Assembly: GCA_038330145.1 (NCBI GenBank)
Contig: JBBQNR010000012.1
Location: 1-54,191 of the forward strand
From: JBBQNR01 sp038330145
GTDB taxonomy: Bacteria; Actinomycetota; Thermoleophilia; Solirubrobacterales; JBBDJG01
Direction: 5' to 3'
DNA: 54,191 nucleotides
Within the stretch, counting starts at the first letter, position 1, and each line of letters opens with the position of its first letter. The notes beneath the pieces are model-generated. The model worked only from the letters and a program-made list of their open reading frames with translations. It made no database searches and was not told where the DNA came from. Below are positions 43,025 to 51,280 of the stretch, one piece after another. Both the position numbers and the translations under genes were made by a program.

Positions 43025-45331
43025 ATGGAAAACCTGATTCTGGAAAACCTGATTCTCGTTCCCCTTGAAGACTCGATCCTTTTCCCTGGCATGACCGCCA
43101 CCTTGGCGGTGGAGACCGGGGATGAGGAGCGCGTGCTGCTCGTCCCGCGCACAGATGGAGAGTTTGCGAGCGTCGGCACCGTCGCCAACGTCGTCGAGCG
43201 CATGCGCATACCGGGCGGCGGCACGGCCGTCGTGGTCGAGGGCGTGGCGAGGGGTGTCCCCGGCGCCGCGCACACCGACTCCTCCGGCACGCTGCGCGTG
43301 GAGGTGACCGTCCACGAGGACGTGGAGCCCAACGACGACAACGTGCGGGCGGTCGAGCGCGAATACCGTGCGGTGGTCGAGGAGATCCTGGACCTCCGTG
43401 GCGCGGATGCCCGCATCAGGGAGTTCCTGCGCTCCATCACCGGCCCCGGCGCACTCGCGGACACGTCCGCCTACTCGCCCGACGTCAGTCTGCGCGACAA
43501 GATCGGCCTGCTCGAGACTCTGGACGTCTCCGAGCGGCTCGGTCGTGCGCTCGAGCTGCAGCGTGAGCGACTCGCAGAGCTCCAGGTCAGGGCGAAGATC
43601 CGCGACGACGTCCAGCAGGGCGCCGACCGTCAGCAGCGCGAGTACTTCCTGCGCAAGCAGATGGAGTCCATTCGCAAGGAGCTCGGCGAGGACGACGCTT
43701 CGGTGGCGGACGAGTATCGCCAGAAGATCGAGGACGCCGGCATGCCGGACAGCGTCCGCGAGCAGGCCGAGAAGGAGCTGGGGCGGCTCGAGCGGATGGG
43801 TGAATCCTCGGGCGAGTCATCGATGATCAGGACCTACCTGGATTGGCTGATCTCAGTGCCGTGGGCGAAGCGCTCGCAAGAGCGGCTGGACCCCGTGCAC
43901 GCGCGTGAGGTGCTGGATGCCGATCACGCCGGCCTTGAAGACGTCAAGGACCGGATCACCGAGTACATCGCCGTGCGCAAGCTGCGCATCGAGCGCGGCA
44001 TGACAGAGGAGGCGCGGGCAGCCGGGGCGATCCTGACCCTGATCGGCCCGCCCGGCACCGGCAAGACGTCGATCGGCGAGTCGATCGCGCGCGCGACCGG
44101 CCGTGAGTTCGTTCGCATGTCGCTGGGCGGCGTCCGTGACGAGGCGGAGATCCGCGGGCACAGGCGCACCTACATCGGCGCGCTCCCGGGACGGCTCGTG
44201 CGCGCGCTGCGCGATGCGGGCACGATGAACCCGGTGATCCTGCTGGACGAGGTCGACAAGGTGGGCGCGGACTGGCGGGGAGACCCCTCGGCCGCCCTGC
44301 TCGAGGTGCTGGACCCGGCTCAGAACCACAGCTTCCGGGACCACTACCTGGATGTCGAGCTGGACCTTTCTGGCGTGCTCTTCATCGCCACGGCGAACGT
44401 GGCCGAGACGATCCCAGGCCCGCTGCTGGACCGCATGGAGGTGGTGCGATTCGACGGCTACACGACCGACGAGAAGGTCGCGATAGCGCGTGGCTACCTG
44501 CTGCCTCGGCAGCTGGAGCGCAACGGCCTGCGCCCGGAGGAGATCGTCCTCGACGACGCCGGGCTTCGCATGATCGTCTCCGACTACACGCGGGAGGCCG
44601 GTGTGCGGAACCTCGAGCGTGAGCTCGGGAAGCTGCTGCGCAAGACCGCGACGCGGCTGGCCGCAGGTGAGGCCCAGGCGCCCGTGACCCTCGACGTAGA
44701 GGCCGTCCGTGCTGCCGTGGGGCGCCAGCGGTTCTTCCAGGAGTCGGTCGAGCGGACGGCGGTTCCCGGCGTGGCGACCGGCCTTTCGGTGACCGGCGCA
44801 GGCGGTGACGTGCTGTTCATCGAGGCGACGTCGATGCCGGGCAAGACCGGGCTCGTGCTGACAGGACAGCTCGGCGACGTGATGAAGGAATCGGCACGAA
44901 TTGCACTCTCGTACGTGCGCGGGCACGATGAGTCGCTTGGCATCGCGCCGGCTGCGTTCGAGGACCGCGAGTTCCACGTGCACGTGCCCGCTGGGGCGAT
45001 CCCGAAGGACGGGCCGAGCGCCGGCATCACGATTACCACAGCGCTTGCGTCACTTCTCAGCGGCCGGCCCGTAAAGCACACCGTCGGCATGACCGGGGAG
45101 GTGACGCTGCAGGGCCGAGTCCTGCCGATCGGCGGGTTGAAGCAGAAGGTCCTCGCCGCACACGCCGCCGGTCTCACCGATGTGATCTTGCCGGAGCGAA
45201 ACCGCGGTGACCTCGATGACGTGCCGGAGGACGTCCGCGCACAGATGGAGTTCCACCCCGTGATGACGATCGACGAGGTGCTGGAGCTGGCACTCGAGCC
45301 GGCGCCGGTCGATCTTCCGCAGGCGGCCTGA
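43025..45331 (+). CDS. lon: ATP-dependent protease Lon
   Basis: A 768-residue Lon protease. The substrate-binding N-terminal domain begins with a duplicated ENLIL; a coiled-coil region includes DDVQQGADRQQREYFLRKQM. The AAA+ domain has Walker A GPPGTGKT at 341-348 and Walker B PVILLDEVDKV. The protease domain has S665 in KDGPSAGI and K708 in IGGLKQKVLAAH, the Ser-Lys dyad spaced as in E. coli. Lon degrades damaged and regulatory proteins in the cytoplasm. An open frame extends upstream through marR but the consensus promoter lies in between, so ATG 43025 is the start. Confidence 0.96.
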   Translation: MENLILENLILVPLEDSILFPGMTATLAVETGDEERVLLVPRTDGEFASVGTVANVVERMRIPGGGTAVVVEGVARGVPGAAHTDSSGTLRVEVTVHEDVEPNDDNVRAVEREYRAVVEEILDLRGADARIREFLRSITGPGALADTSAYSPDVSLRDKIGLLETLDVSERLGRALELQRERLAELQVRAKIRDDVQQGADRQQREYFLRKQMESIRKELGEDDASVADEYRQKIEDAGMPDSVREQAEKELGRLERMGESSGESSMIRTYLDWLISVPWAKRSQERLDPVHAREVLDADHAGLEDVKDRITEYIAVRKLRIERGMTEEARAAGAILTLIGPPGTGKTSIGESIARATGREFVRMSLGGVRDEAEIRGHRRTYIGALPGRLVRALRDAGTMNPVILLDEVDKVGADWRGDPSAALLEVLDPAQNHSFRDHYLDVELDLSGVLFIATANVAETIPGPLLDRMEVVRFDGYTTDEKVAIARGYLLPRQLERNGLRPEEIVLDDAGLRMIVSDYTREAGVRNLERELGKLLRKTATRLAAGEAQAPVTLDVEAVRAAVGRQRFFQESVERTAVPGVATGLSVTGAGGDVLFIEATSMPGKTGLVLTGQLGDVMKESARIALSYVRGHDESLGIAPAAFEDREFHVHVPAGAIPKDGPSAGITITTALASLLSGRPVKHTVGMTGEVTLQGRVLPIGGLKQKVLAAHAAGLTDVILPERNRGDLDDVPEDVRAQMEFHPVMTIDEVLELALEPAPVDLPQAA
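43028..43057 (+). repeat. 15-bp tandem duplication in the lon 5' end
   Basis: GAAAACCTGATTCTG (43028-43042) is repeated as GAAAACCTGATTCTC (43043-43057), giving the peptide ENLILENLIL. It adds five residues to the N-terminal strand without breaking the frame. Confidence 0.9.
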
Positions 45332-45350
45332 GGCTAAGGCCAAGTTTTTC

Positions 45351-45382
45351 GTCCGCCGGCCATCGAAAGGTGGCCGGCGGAC
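45351..45382. terminator. Strong hairpin between lon and a convergent gene
   Basis: GTCCGCCGGCCA and TGGCCGGCGGAC form a perfect 12-bp stem with an 8-base loop (TCGAAAGG). It sits 20 bases after the lon stop and 14 bases before the end of the reverse gene. There is no U-tract after it in either direction, which fits the U-less terminators proposed for high-GC Actinobacteria. Probably bidirectional. Confidence 0.85.
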
Positions 45383-45395
45383 GTGACCTCGCCCA

Positions 45396-45851
45396 TCAGC
45401 CGGCAAACGCGAGCTGAACCGCCAGCAACGACGCTATTACGGCCAGGCAAACGAGGTGGTCACGCAGGATTGACCGGGCGAGGCGGCTCTGGACGTTGAT
45501 CGGGTCGACTCGTCTGCCGAGGCGTACCGCGCTCGGAACCGTATGAGCGGCCGCGAGCAGGACCGCCGATCCTGCGAGCGCGAGCGACGCCCACCCGACC
45601 CAGTGCGGGTCGTCGCCTTTCGCGATCTGCACGACGATCGCAGTCAGCGTGCCCAGCATCACGGCGCTGATCAGCCGGTTCATCGGTCTTGCCAAGGTCG
45701 TGACCCGCCGGTAGTAGCCCGAGATCGACGCAAGGACGTCCTCCGGCAGGTTGTCCTCTTGGCGATGCCGGAGTACCTGGACATCGAACATCAGGTCGAA
45801 CCACAGAACCGCGAGCAGGAATCCTGCGCCGGCGCTCACGAATGCGTTCAC
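45396..45851 (-). CDS. Membrane protein of unknown function
   Basis: 151 residues with four hydrophobic segments: AGAGFLLAVLWFDLMFDVQV near the N-terminus, LISAVMLGTLTAIVVQIA, WVGWASLALAGSAVLLAAA and LVCLAVIASLLAVQLAFAG at the end. The loop ISGYYRRVTTLARPMNRL is basic and likely cytoplasmic. No motif of known function. It is convergent with lon and separated by the hairpin. Confidence 0.7.
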   Translation of the reverse strand: MNAFVSAGAGFLLAVLWFDLMFDVQVLRHRQEDNLPEDVLASISGYYRRVTTLARPMNRLISAVMLGTLTAIVVQIAKGDDPHWVGWASLALAGSAVLLAAAHTVPSAVRLGRRVDPINVQSRLARSILRDHLVCLAVIASLLAVQLAFAG

Positions 45852-45878
45852 GGCGCGAGTATCACCGCTGCCGGTTGA

Positions 45879-46523
45879 TTACGACGGGGGGGTGACCGGG
45901 CGTCGCGGACCGGCAACTTCCGCGGCGTCGATGCCCGCCGCACGCAGCGCCTCGTCCCAGTCGGAGAAGTCGCTCTCGCGAACGATCAGGCCTCGCTCGA
46001 TCCAGAAGACCTGGCCCAGGCGCGAGTCGAGCTCGATGCCGCTGATGCGGGCGCGCAGCCGGATCTGGCAGAGGAAGATGAGCACGCCGCCGGCGTCAAC
46101 GACCTCGAGCGGCGTGTGGTCGAGGAATTCCCAGGCCTCGTGCAGGTCGGCCGCCCACTCGCGGAAGCCCGCGTGACCGCGGTAGACGGTTGGCATCCCG
46201 GCGATGAGCCACTCGCGTGGAGGGTCGTAGTGCCATTCGGGCGCGAAGCGCACGAGGCACAGATCGAGATCCCCACGCACCCAGGCGCCCCAGCCTGACA
46301 GCGCGCTGTTCCGCAGCAGCGCCTGTCGCAGGCGCGATCGTAGTGGCAGGCGGTTGACCGCCCGCGACAGCGCCGCCCACGCACCGGGCCAGCGAACCAT
46401 GAGTCGTTCATCGAGCGTCCGCCGCGTCGGCAGACGCGCGTCGGAGCCAATCGGGGTTCGCACAGCGCCGGCCATCGACGCAAGTATCTCCGAAACCGGG
46501 TGCCCGTTCGCGCCGACGAGCAC
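45879..46523 (-). CDS. SnoaL-like / NTF2-fold protein with N-terminal extension
   Basis: 214 residues on the longest start; later in-frame starts are possible. The C-terminal ~130 residues are SnoaL-like: RGDLDLCLVRFAPEWHYDPP, YRGHAGFREWAADLHEAWEF and VFWIERGLIVRESDFSDWDE are the usual helix and strand patterns. The first ~80 residues are basic and Arg-rich without a known domain. Function unknown. It may share a transcript with the thioredoxin-fold gene just upstream (7-base gap). Confidence 0.65.
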   Translation of the reverse strand: MLVGANGHPVSEILASMAGAVRTPIGSDARLPTRRTLDERLMVRWPGAWAALSRAVNRLPLRSRLRQALLRNSALSGWGAWVRGDLDLCLVRFAPEWHYDPPREWLIAGMPTVYRGHAGFREWAADLHEAWEFLDHTPLEVVDAGGVLIFLCQIRLRARISGIELDSRLGQVFWIERGLIVRESDFSDWDEALRAAGIDAAEVAGPRRPVTPPS

Positions 46524-46530
46524 CGCCCGA

Positions 46531-46809
46531 TCAGCTCTGCCGGTCGATCCAGACGAGGATGGCGCGGGAGGGAGTGATCACCGTCCCGTCGAGCAGCTTT
46601 AGCGCCGGCAGCTTCGTCCCTCCGGTCGCAACGCGCAACTCGTCACGCGAGCCCTTGCGCAGAAAGGGGATCGGATTGCCGTGCGCAGCGATCACCTTGT
46701 CGTACTCGATGCCTGCAGCACGGAGCGCCTCCTGCACGCGACGACACGGATGTATCCGGGGGCCGCCGTCGTCTCCGTGGCAAACGAACAGTGTCGGGTT
46801 TTCGGCCAT
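46531..46809 (-). CDS. Glutathione S-transferase N-terminal/glutaredoxin-like protein
   Basis: 92 residues from ATG 46809 with GAGGAGG six bases upstream. TLFVCHGDDGG and RRVQEALRAAGIEYDKVIAA, then TKLPALKLLDGTVITPSRAI, follow the thioredoxin-fold pattern of GST N-terminal domains with the cis-proline in KLPAL. The usual CxxC active site is absent; only C9 and C20 occur. No GST C-terminal domain follows. Function uncertain. Confidence 0.72.
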   Translation of the reverse strand: MAENPTLFVCHGDDGGPRIHPCRRVQEALRAAGIEYDKVIAAHGNPIPFLRKGSRDELRVATGGTKLPALKLLDGTVITPSRAILVWIDRQS

Positions 46810-46996
46810 CTTCCTCCTCGGGGTCGTGGGCTCGGGCCAATTCGTCCTGTAGTCGCCGCCACCCGTGGGCAAACTTACTCGCCTGCGGCAGAATGCGACG
46901 CCTGCGCATTCTGGCTGTGCGCCAGAATTTGGCGAGGCGATGAGTTCACCCGAGTCGAGCGGTCTTATTCGTGGAACCGACAACCAGGGAGGCACC

Positions 46997-47638
46997 GTGG
47001 CAAGACTGAGATTCCAGATTGCGATGTCACTGGACGGCTTCATCGCCGGGCCGAACCAGAGCGAGGAGAACCCGCTGGGCGAGGGCGGCAATCAGCTCCA
47101 CGAGTGGGCATTCGAGCTGGCGGCCTGGCGCGAGCCCCACGGCCGGAAGGGCGGCGAGGTCAACGCCTCCACCGAGGCCGTCGAGCAAGCGCTCGAGAAC
47201 ATCGGAGCGACCGTCATGGGCAGGAACATGTTCGGTGGCAAGGGTCCATGGGGAGATGACCCCTGGGACGGCTGGTGGGGAGATGACCCCCCATTCCACA
47301 CGCCGGTCTTCATCGTCACCCACCACGCGCGCGAGCCGGTGGCCAAGCAGGGAGGCACCACGTTCAATTTCGTCACCGACGGCATCGAATCCGCACTCGA
47401 GCAGGCCCGGGAAGCCGCCGGCGGCAAGGACGTCGCGCTGGGCGGCGGCGCGAACATCGCCCAGCAGTACCTGAGTGCAGGGCTGATCGACGAGATGCAG
47501 ATTCATGTCGTTCCCATCCTGTTGAGAGATGGCGCCCGGCTGTTCGACAACCTCGGGGACGCGGAGATCGGGCTCAAGATCACGCGTATGATCGACGCAC
47601 CCGGCGTCACCCACCTCACCTACCGCGTCGTGAAGTGA
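46997..47638 (+). CDS. Dihydrofolate reductase-family (RibD C-terminal-like) protein
   Basis: 213 residues from GTG 46997 with AGGGAGG upstream. ARLRFQIAMSLDGFIAGP is the first strand-helix of the DHFR/RibD-C fold; TVMGRNMFGG and VALGGGANIAQQYLSAGLID are the NADPH-binding motifs, and DEMQIHVVPILLRDGARLF the C-terminal strand. These proteins are usually NADPH-dependent reductases of unknown substrate. The next gene overlaps by 4 bases, so co-expression is expected. Confidence 0.9.
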   Translation: MARLRFQIAMSLDGFIAGPNQSEENPLGEGGNQLHEWAFELAAWREPHGRKGGEVNASTEAVEQALENIGATVMGRNMFGGKGPWGDDPWDGWWGDDPPFHTPVFIVTHHAREPVAKQGGTTFNFVTDGIESALEQAREAAGGKDVALGGGANIAQQYLSAGLIDEMQIHVVPILLRDGARLFDNLGDAEIGLKITRMIDAPGVTHLTYRVVK

Positions 47639-48072
47639 GCGCAGCGATGCTCTGGCGCTTCTTCAACGAGCTGACTCGTGTGCACACGGTGGCTTACCGC
47701 CTCACCGGCGGGCTGGTCGGTAGGCGCATTCCAGGTCTTCCACCGATGCTGCTGCTCGACCACGTTGGCGCCAAGAGCGCCACCAAGCGCACCAGCCCGC
47801 TCGTGTACCTCCGGGACGGGGAGAACCTGGTGATCGTCGCCTCGAAGGGTGGCTCGCCGCGTCACCCGGCCTGGTTTCACAACCTGCGCGCCAACCCGGC
47901 AACCAGCGCGCAGGTCGGTTCGAGCCGGATTTCCGTCACCGCGAGAGTGGCCACCGCGAAGGAGCGATCGCGGCTGTGGCCAAAGGTCATCGTCCTCTAC
48001 GGCGGATACGAGCAATACCAGGCGCGCACGAAGCGACAGATTCCGCTCGTCATCCTCGAGCCGCGGACCTAG
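47635..48072 (+). CDS. Deazaflavin (F420)-dependent nitroreductase-family protein
   Basis: 145 residues. The split-barrel flavin-fold shows LLLDHVGAKSATKRTSPLVY, ENLVIVASKGGSPRHPAWFH and NLRANPATSAQVG, all typical of the DDN family that uses coenzyme F420H2. GTG 47635 overlaps the previous stop; an ATG follows four codons later (47647). F420 use fits an actinobacterium. Substrate unknown. Confidence 0.9.
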   Translation: MSAAMLWRFFNELTRVHTVAYRLTGGLVGRRIPGLPPMLLLDHVGAKSATKRTSPLVYLRDGENLVIVASKGGSPRHPAWFHNLRANPATSAQVGSSRISVTARVATAKERSRLWPKVIVLYGGYEQYQARTKRQIPLVILEPRT

Positions 48073-48094
48073 CCTCGACTCTGGGGAGGGCGGC

Positions 48095-48307
48095 CTAATC
48101 CGGCGGGTCGCTGCCCGCTGGGTCGCCCGCCGGCGCGTCTTTTGCCGCGTCGGCGCCGCGGGCCTCCGCGAGACGGCGGTGAAGCCGGCTGCGGAGCTCC
48201 TCCGGGTCGAGTTCCTGGTGCGAGCGGCGCCTGCGGGCGATCACCACGCCCGAGGCCGCCACTCCGGCCAGCCCCGCGGCACCGATCAGTTTCCAAGGCA
48301 CCCGCAC
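48095..48307 (-). CDS. Small membrane-anchored protein
   Basis: 70 residues from GTG 48307. One transmembrane helix (LIGAAGLAGVAASGVVIA) is followed by RRRR and a charged cytoplasmic tail rich in Ala, Asp and Arg (DPEELRSRLHRRLAEARG). Function unknown. Divergent from the papain-like gene, whose start is 20 bases away. Confidence 0.55.
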   Translation of the reverse strand: MRVPWKLIGAAGLAGVAASGVVIARRRRSHQELDPEELRSRLHRRLAEARGADAAKDAPAGDPAGSDPPD

Positions 48308-48327
48308 CGGTGCGTAGCTTACGGCTC

Positions 48328-48936
48328 GTGAACGATGCGATCCTGGCTCTCGAGGACGCCGTCGCCACCGCGTCGACCGGAGACATCTGGTTGTTCCGCG
48401 GCTGGTCGATTGCTGACGTGGCGATCCGCGCGGTCACCAACAGCCCGGTCAACCACGTCGGCATGGTCGTCGCCATCGACGACCTTCCACCGCTGCTGTG
48501 GCACGCCGAGCTCGGTCGGTCGCTGCCGGATGTGTGGAGCGGCGAGCAGCAACGGGGTGTCCAGCTCCACCTGCTCGGCGAGGCCGTGAGGACCTGGAAC
48601 GTGCGCTACCGGCAGCGCGCCTGGGTGAGGCACCTGGAGGGGACCATCGAGCGCCACCACGAGGACCGGCTGATGGAGACCATCGAACGCTTCGACGGCC
48701 GGCCGTTTCCCACAACGCCAGGACTCGTGCGGCAGTGGGCGACGGGCAGGATACGCCGGTCGTCATCGCTGGAGACCGTCTACTGCGCCGAGCTCGTGGC
48801 CACGACCTACCAGCACATGGGCCTGCTCCCGAAACGACGGCCCGCGAGCTGGTACGACCCCGGTCGCTTCTGGAGCGGTGACCGCATAGAGCTCGTTCCG
48901 CCGTTCGCCCTCAGCCGCGAAGTAGCGGTGGCCTGA
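48328..48936 (+). CDS. Permuted papain-like (NlpC/P60-type) cysteine hydrolase
   Basis: 202 residues from GTG 48328. GDIWLFRGWSIADVAIRA and the histidine in SPVNHVGMVV precede the cysteine in TVYCAELVATTYQHMGLL, the His-before-Cys order of circularly permuted papain-like amidases such as YiiX. The catalytic pair is therefore about H46 and C154. No signal peptide is seen. Target may be an amide in peptidoglycan or lipid, not predictable. Confidence 0.78.
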   Translation: MNDAILALEDAVATASTGDIWLFRGWSIADVAIRAVTNSPVNHVGMVVAIDDLPPLLWHAELGRSLPDVWSGEQQRGVQLHLLGEAVRTWNVRYRQRAWVRHLEGTIERHHEDRLMETIERFDGRPFPTTPGLVRQWATGRIRRSSSLETVYCAELVATTYQHMGLLPKRRPASWYDPGRFWSGDRIELVPPFALSREVAVA

Positions 48937-48967
48937 GCCCGCCGGCCAAGTCGCTGGTGTTGTGGAG

Positions 48968-49603
48968 TCAACCCACCGGCGCCGGGCCGGCCTCGAGAAA
49001 CTGCCGCACGAGCGCGGTCAGGTCAGGGCCTGCCTTCTCCGGAGAGCCGGAGTCGAACGGCGGGGAGGGGTCGTATTCGATCGCGAGCTGGATCGCCTTC
49101 GCCACGTCCTCGCCCAGCTCGCGCGCGGTCAGCTCGAGCGCCATGTCGATGCCAGCCGACACGCCCGCCGCGGTGACGACCGGTGGCTCGAAGACGACGC
49201 GCTCGGCGACGGGGATCGCGCCCAGCTCCGCCAGGCGGTCACGCCATCCCCAGTGCGTCGTGGCGCGCTTTCCGTCCAGCCAGCCGGCCTGTGCGAGCAG
49301 GCCCGACCCTGTGCAGACAGAGGTCATCCACTTCGGACGCACGTCGCGCAGCCACGAGATCAAAGCCTCGTCCTGAAGCGGTCGCTCCATGTTCGAGCTT
49401 CCGCCGACGACGACGATGTCGGGATCGGTGACGTCATCGAGACCGGAGGTGGCGGTGAGGGGCAGCCCGTTGTCCGCGACGATCGGCCCCGGCGTCGAGG
49501 CGACGAATGTCGCCTCCGCACCGGGCCAGTTGGTGAGCACCTCGTATGGGCCGACGAGGTCCAGCGCCGTCATGTCGGGGTAGAGGACGAATGCAAGTTT
49601 CAT
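48968..49603 (-). CDS. DJ-1/PfpI-family protein
   Basis: 211 residues from ATG 49603 with AGGAGG upstream. KLAFVLYPDMTALDLVGPYE and DPDIVVVGGSS precede the nucleophile elbow TSVCTGSGLLAQAGWLDGKR, and the helper region ATTHWGW is typical of the family. The members act as glyoxalases, isonitrile hydratase-like enzymes or regulators; this one has no HTH domain. It starts inside the stop of the alcohol dehydrogenase gene (ATGA), so they form an operon. Confidence 0.92.
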   Translation of the reverse strand: MKLAFVLYPDMTALDLVGPYEVLTNWPGAEATFVASTPGPIVADNGLPLTATSGLDDVTDPDIVVVGGSSNMERPLQDEALISWLRDVRPKWMTSVCTGSGLLAQAGWLDGKRATTHWGWRDRLAELGAIPVAERVVFEPPVVTAAGVSAGIDMALELTARELGEDVAKAIQLAIEYDPSPPFDSGSPEKAGPDLTALVRQFLEAGPAPVG

Positions 49604-50658
49604 GCTGCCTCCTGGGTCGTGGAAACGAGGACGAGCTTCGTCGGCGGGTCTGCGAGCGCCTCGACGGCGTCGTCGAACCCGACGACCGCGCTCGTCACCA
49701 GCGCCGGGTCGAGCCGGCCGGCCGTTATGAGGTCGAGCACCTCGGGGATCAAGGCCCGGGCATGAACGCGGCCGGTGTGCAGCGTGCACCCACGCGTGTA
49801 CATCTCCAGCAGGGGCACCGGCGTGGTCGGCTCGAAGTAGATCGCGACGCTGGTGCAGGTCCCGTTCGGGGCTGTGGAGCGGATCGCGGCATGCAAACCG
49901 TCGTGATCGCCCGCGGCGTCGACCACGATCGGAAAGCGCCCGAGCTTCTTCGGCCAGGCGGGCGCGCCGTGCTCGCCGGCTGCGACGGGAAGCACTTCGG
50001 CCCCCAGCGCCGTCGCCGACTCCAGGCGTGTCTGATCGCTGTCGGCGTAGACGACCCGGCTCGCTCCGAGCGCCAGCGCGCACGCCGTCGCGTAGAGGCT
50101 GATGCTGCCCGCCCAGCCGGCGACGACCAGTACCTCGGCGCCGGGGAGGGCGGCCAGCGGCCCGGCGACCGCTCGGTAGCCGTCCGGCACGTTGTCGGCG
50201 ACGCTGGCGACGGCGGCCGGTTCCGCGCCTGCCGGTAGCGGCACGAGCATGGCGTCGGCGAAGGGAACGCGCAGCAGGTCGGCGAGCGCGCCACCCCAGT
50301 CGCCGCCGAGCGGGCGCATCCCGTAGGCGGAGCCGCGGGGGACGGTCATGCAGCTTCCCGTGTGCCCCGCAATGCAGGGCCCGCAGGTGCCGCATGAGAT
50401 CTGGAACGGAACCACGACGACGTCACCCGGTGCCGCGGCGGTCACGCCGTCTCCGATCTCCACGACCTCGGCCACGCATTCGTGACCGAGCGGAAACGCC
50501 TCCGGAAGCGGGATCATTCCCGACAGGAACGCAGTGTCCAGGTCACAGGTCGCCACTGCCAGTGGCCGCACCAGCGCCTCGACATCCCCGCCCAGCACCG
50601 GAGCCGGCGCGTCGTGCCATTCGACCGACCGAGCGCCCGTGATTTCCAGTTGCCGCAT
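49600..50658 (-). CDS. Zinc-dependent medium-chain alcohol dehydrogenase
   Basis: 352 residues. The structural zinc loop CGTCGPCIAGHTGSC and the catalytic GHECVAEVVEIGDG region define the family. The Rossmann part is VLVVAGWAGSISLYATACAL and ends with the acidic VYADSD, which favours NAD(H). The catalytic cysteine of motif 1 is present as ATCDLD. Substrate unknown. It is upstream of, and coupled to, the DJ-1/PfpI gene. Confidence 0.9.
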   Translation of the reverse strand: MRQLEITGARSVEWHDAPAPVLGGDVEALVRPLAVATCDLDTAFLSGMIPLPEAFPLGHECVAEVVEIGDGVTAAAPGDVVVVPFQISCGTCGPCIAGHTGSCMTVPRGSAYGMRPLGGDWGGALADLLRVPFADAMLVPLPAGAEPAAVASVADNVPDGYRAVAGPLAALPGAEVLVVAGWAGSISLYATACALALGASRVVYADSDQTRLESATALGAEVLPVAAGEHGAPAWPKKLGRFPIVVDAAGDHDGLHAAIRSTAPNGTCTSVAIYFEPTTPVPLLEMYTRGCTLHTGRVHARALIPEVLDLITAGRLDPALVTSAVVGFDDAVEALADPPTKLVLVSTTQEAA

Positions 50659-50723
50659 CGCTATCGCGCTCCGCTACTCCGCATGCCGCGGGAGAGCATA
50701 CGTTGCCGCAACGCCATGCGCGA

Positions 50724-51212
50724 TCAGGGGCTGAGGCCGAAGCGCTCGCTGAGGGCGCCGATCGACTCGATGTCCATCGTCAGGCCGTAGCGGGCCTGGA
50801 TCTCGGACCGGGCTTTGAGGTCGGGCTCGCCCGTGCTGTTCAGCAACGGCGCCATGTCGGTGAAGTACTGGTCGAAGCCACCGGGGGAGATCAGCTCCAG
50901 CAGATGGACCTCCTCGTCGCCCGCGTTCCAGAACGCATGCGGGATGCCTCGCGGCTTGACGACCAGCTCACCCGGTCCTGCCTCCACGACGTCGTCGCCG
51001 ATCATCGCCCCCATGCGCCCGCTGAGCACGTAGGAGTACTCGTCCTCGTTCTCGTGCGTATGCATCGGGGCGCCCAGCGCGTGAGGCTTGATCGTGTGCT
51101 CGAGCAGCCCGAAGCGCCCGCCGGTCTGGTCGCTGCGAATGATGTAGCGGTTGCCGAGGTTGGGGAAGTCCGCCCGCTCGCCCTCGCCGGGCCCCACGGT
51201 GATGCCTGCCAT
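50724..51212 (-). CDS. Cupin-domain protein
   Basis: 162 residues from ATG 51212, with AGGAGA 7 bases upstream (a longer in-frame start is ignored). Cupin motif 1 is APMHTHENEDEYSYVLSGRM with metal-binding H, H, E and motif 2 is PRGIPHAFWNAGDEEVHLLE with the last histidine. A single beta-barrel domain is expected, probably metal-dependent. Function unknown. Divergent from the ABC transporter genes. Confidence 0.88.
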   Translation of the reverse strand: MAGITVGPGEGERADFPNLGNRYIIRSDQTGGRFGLLEHTIKPHALGAPMHTHENEDEYSYVLSGRMGAMIGDDVVEAGPGELVVKPRGIPHAFWNAGDEEVHLLELISPGGFDQYFTDMAPLLNSTGEPDLKARSEIQARYGLTMDIESIGALSERFGLSP

Positions 51213-51280
51213 CGGGTTCTCCTTTCTTAGGACACGGGGTGGGCCGAGCGCCACCCAAGCGCTCCTAAGATACGCGGCCC

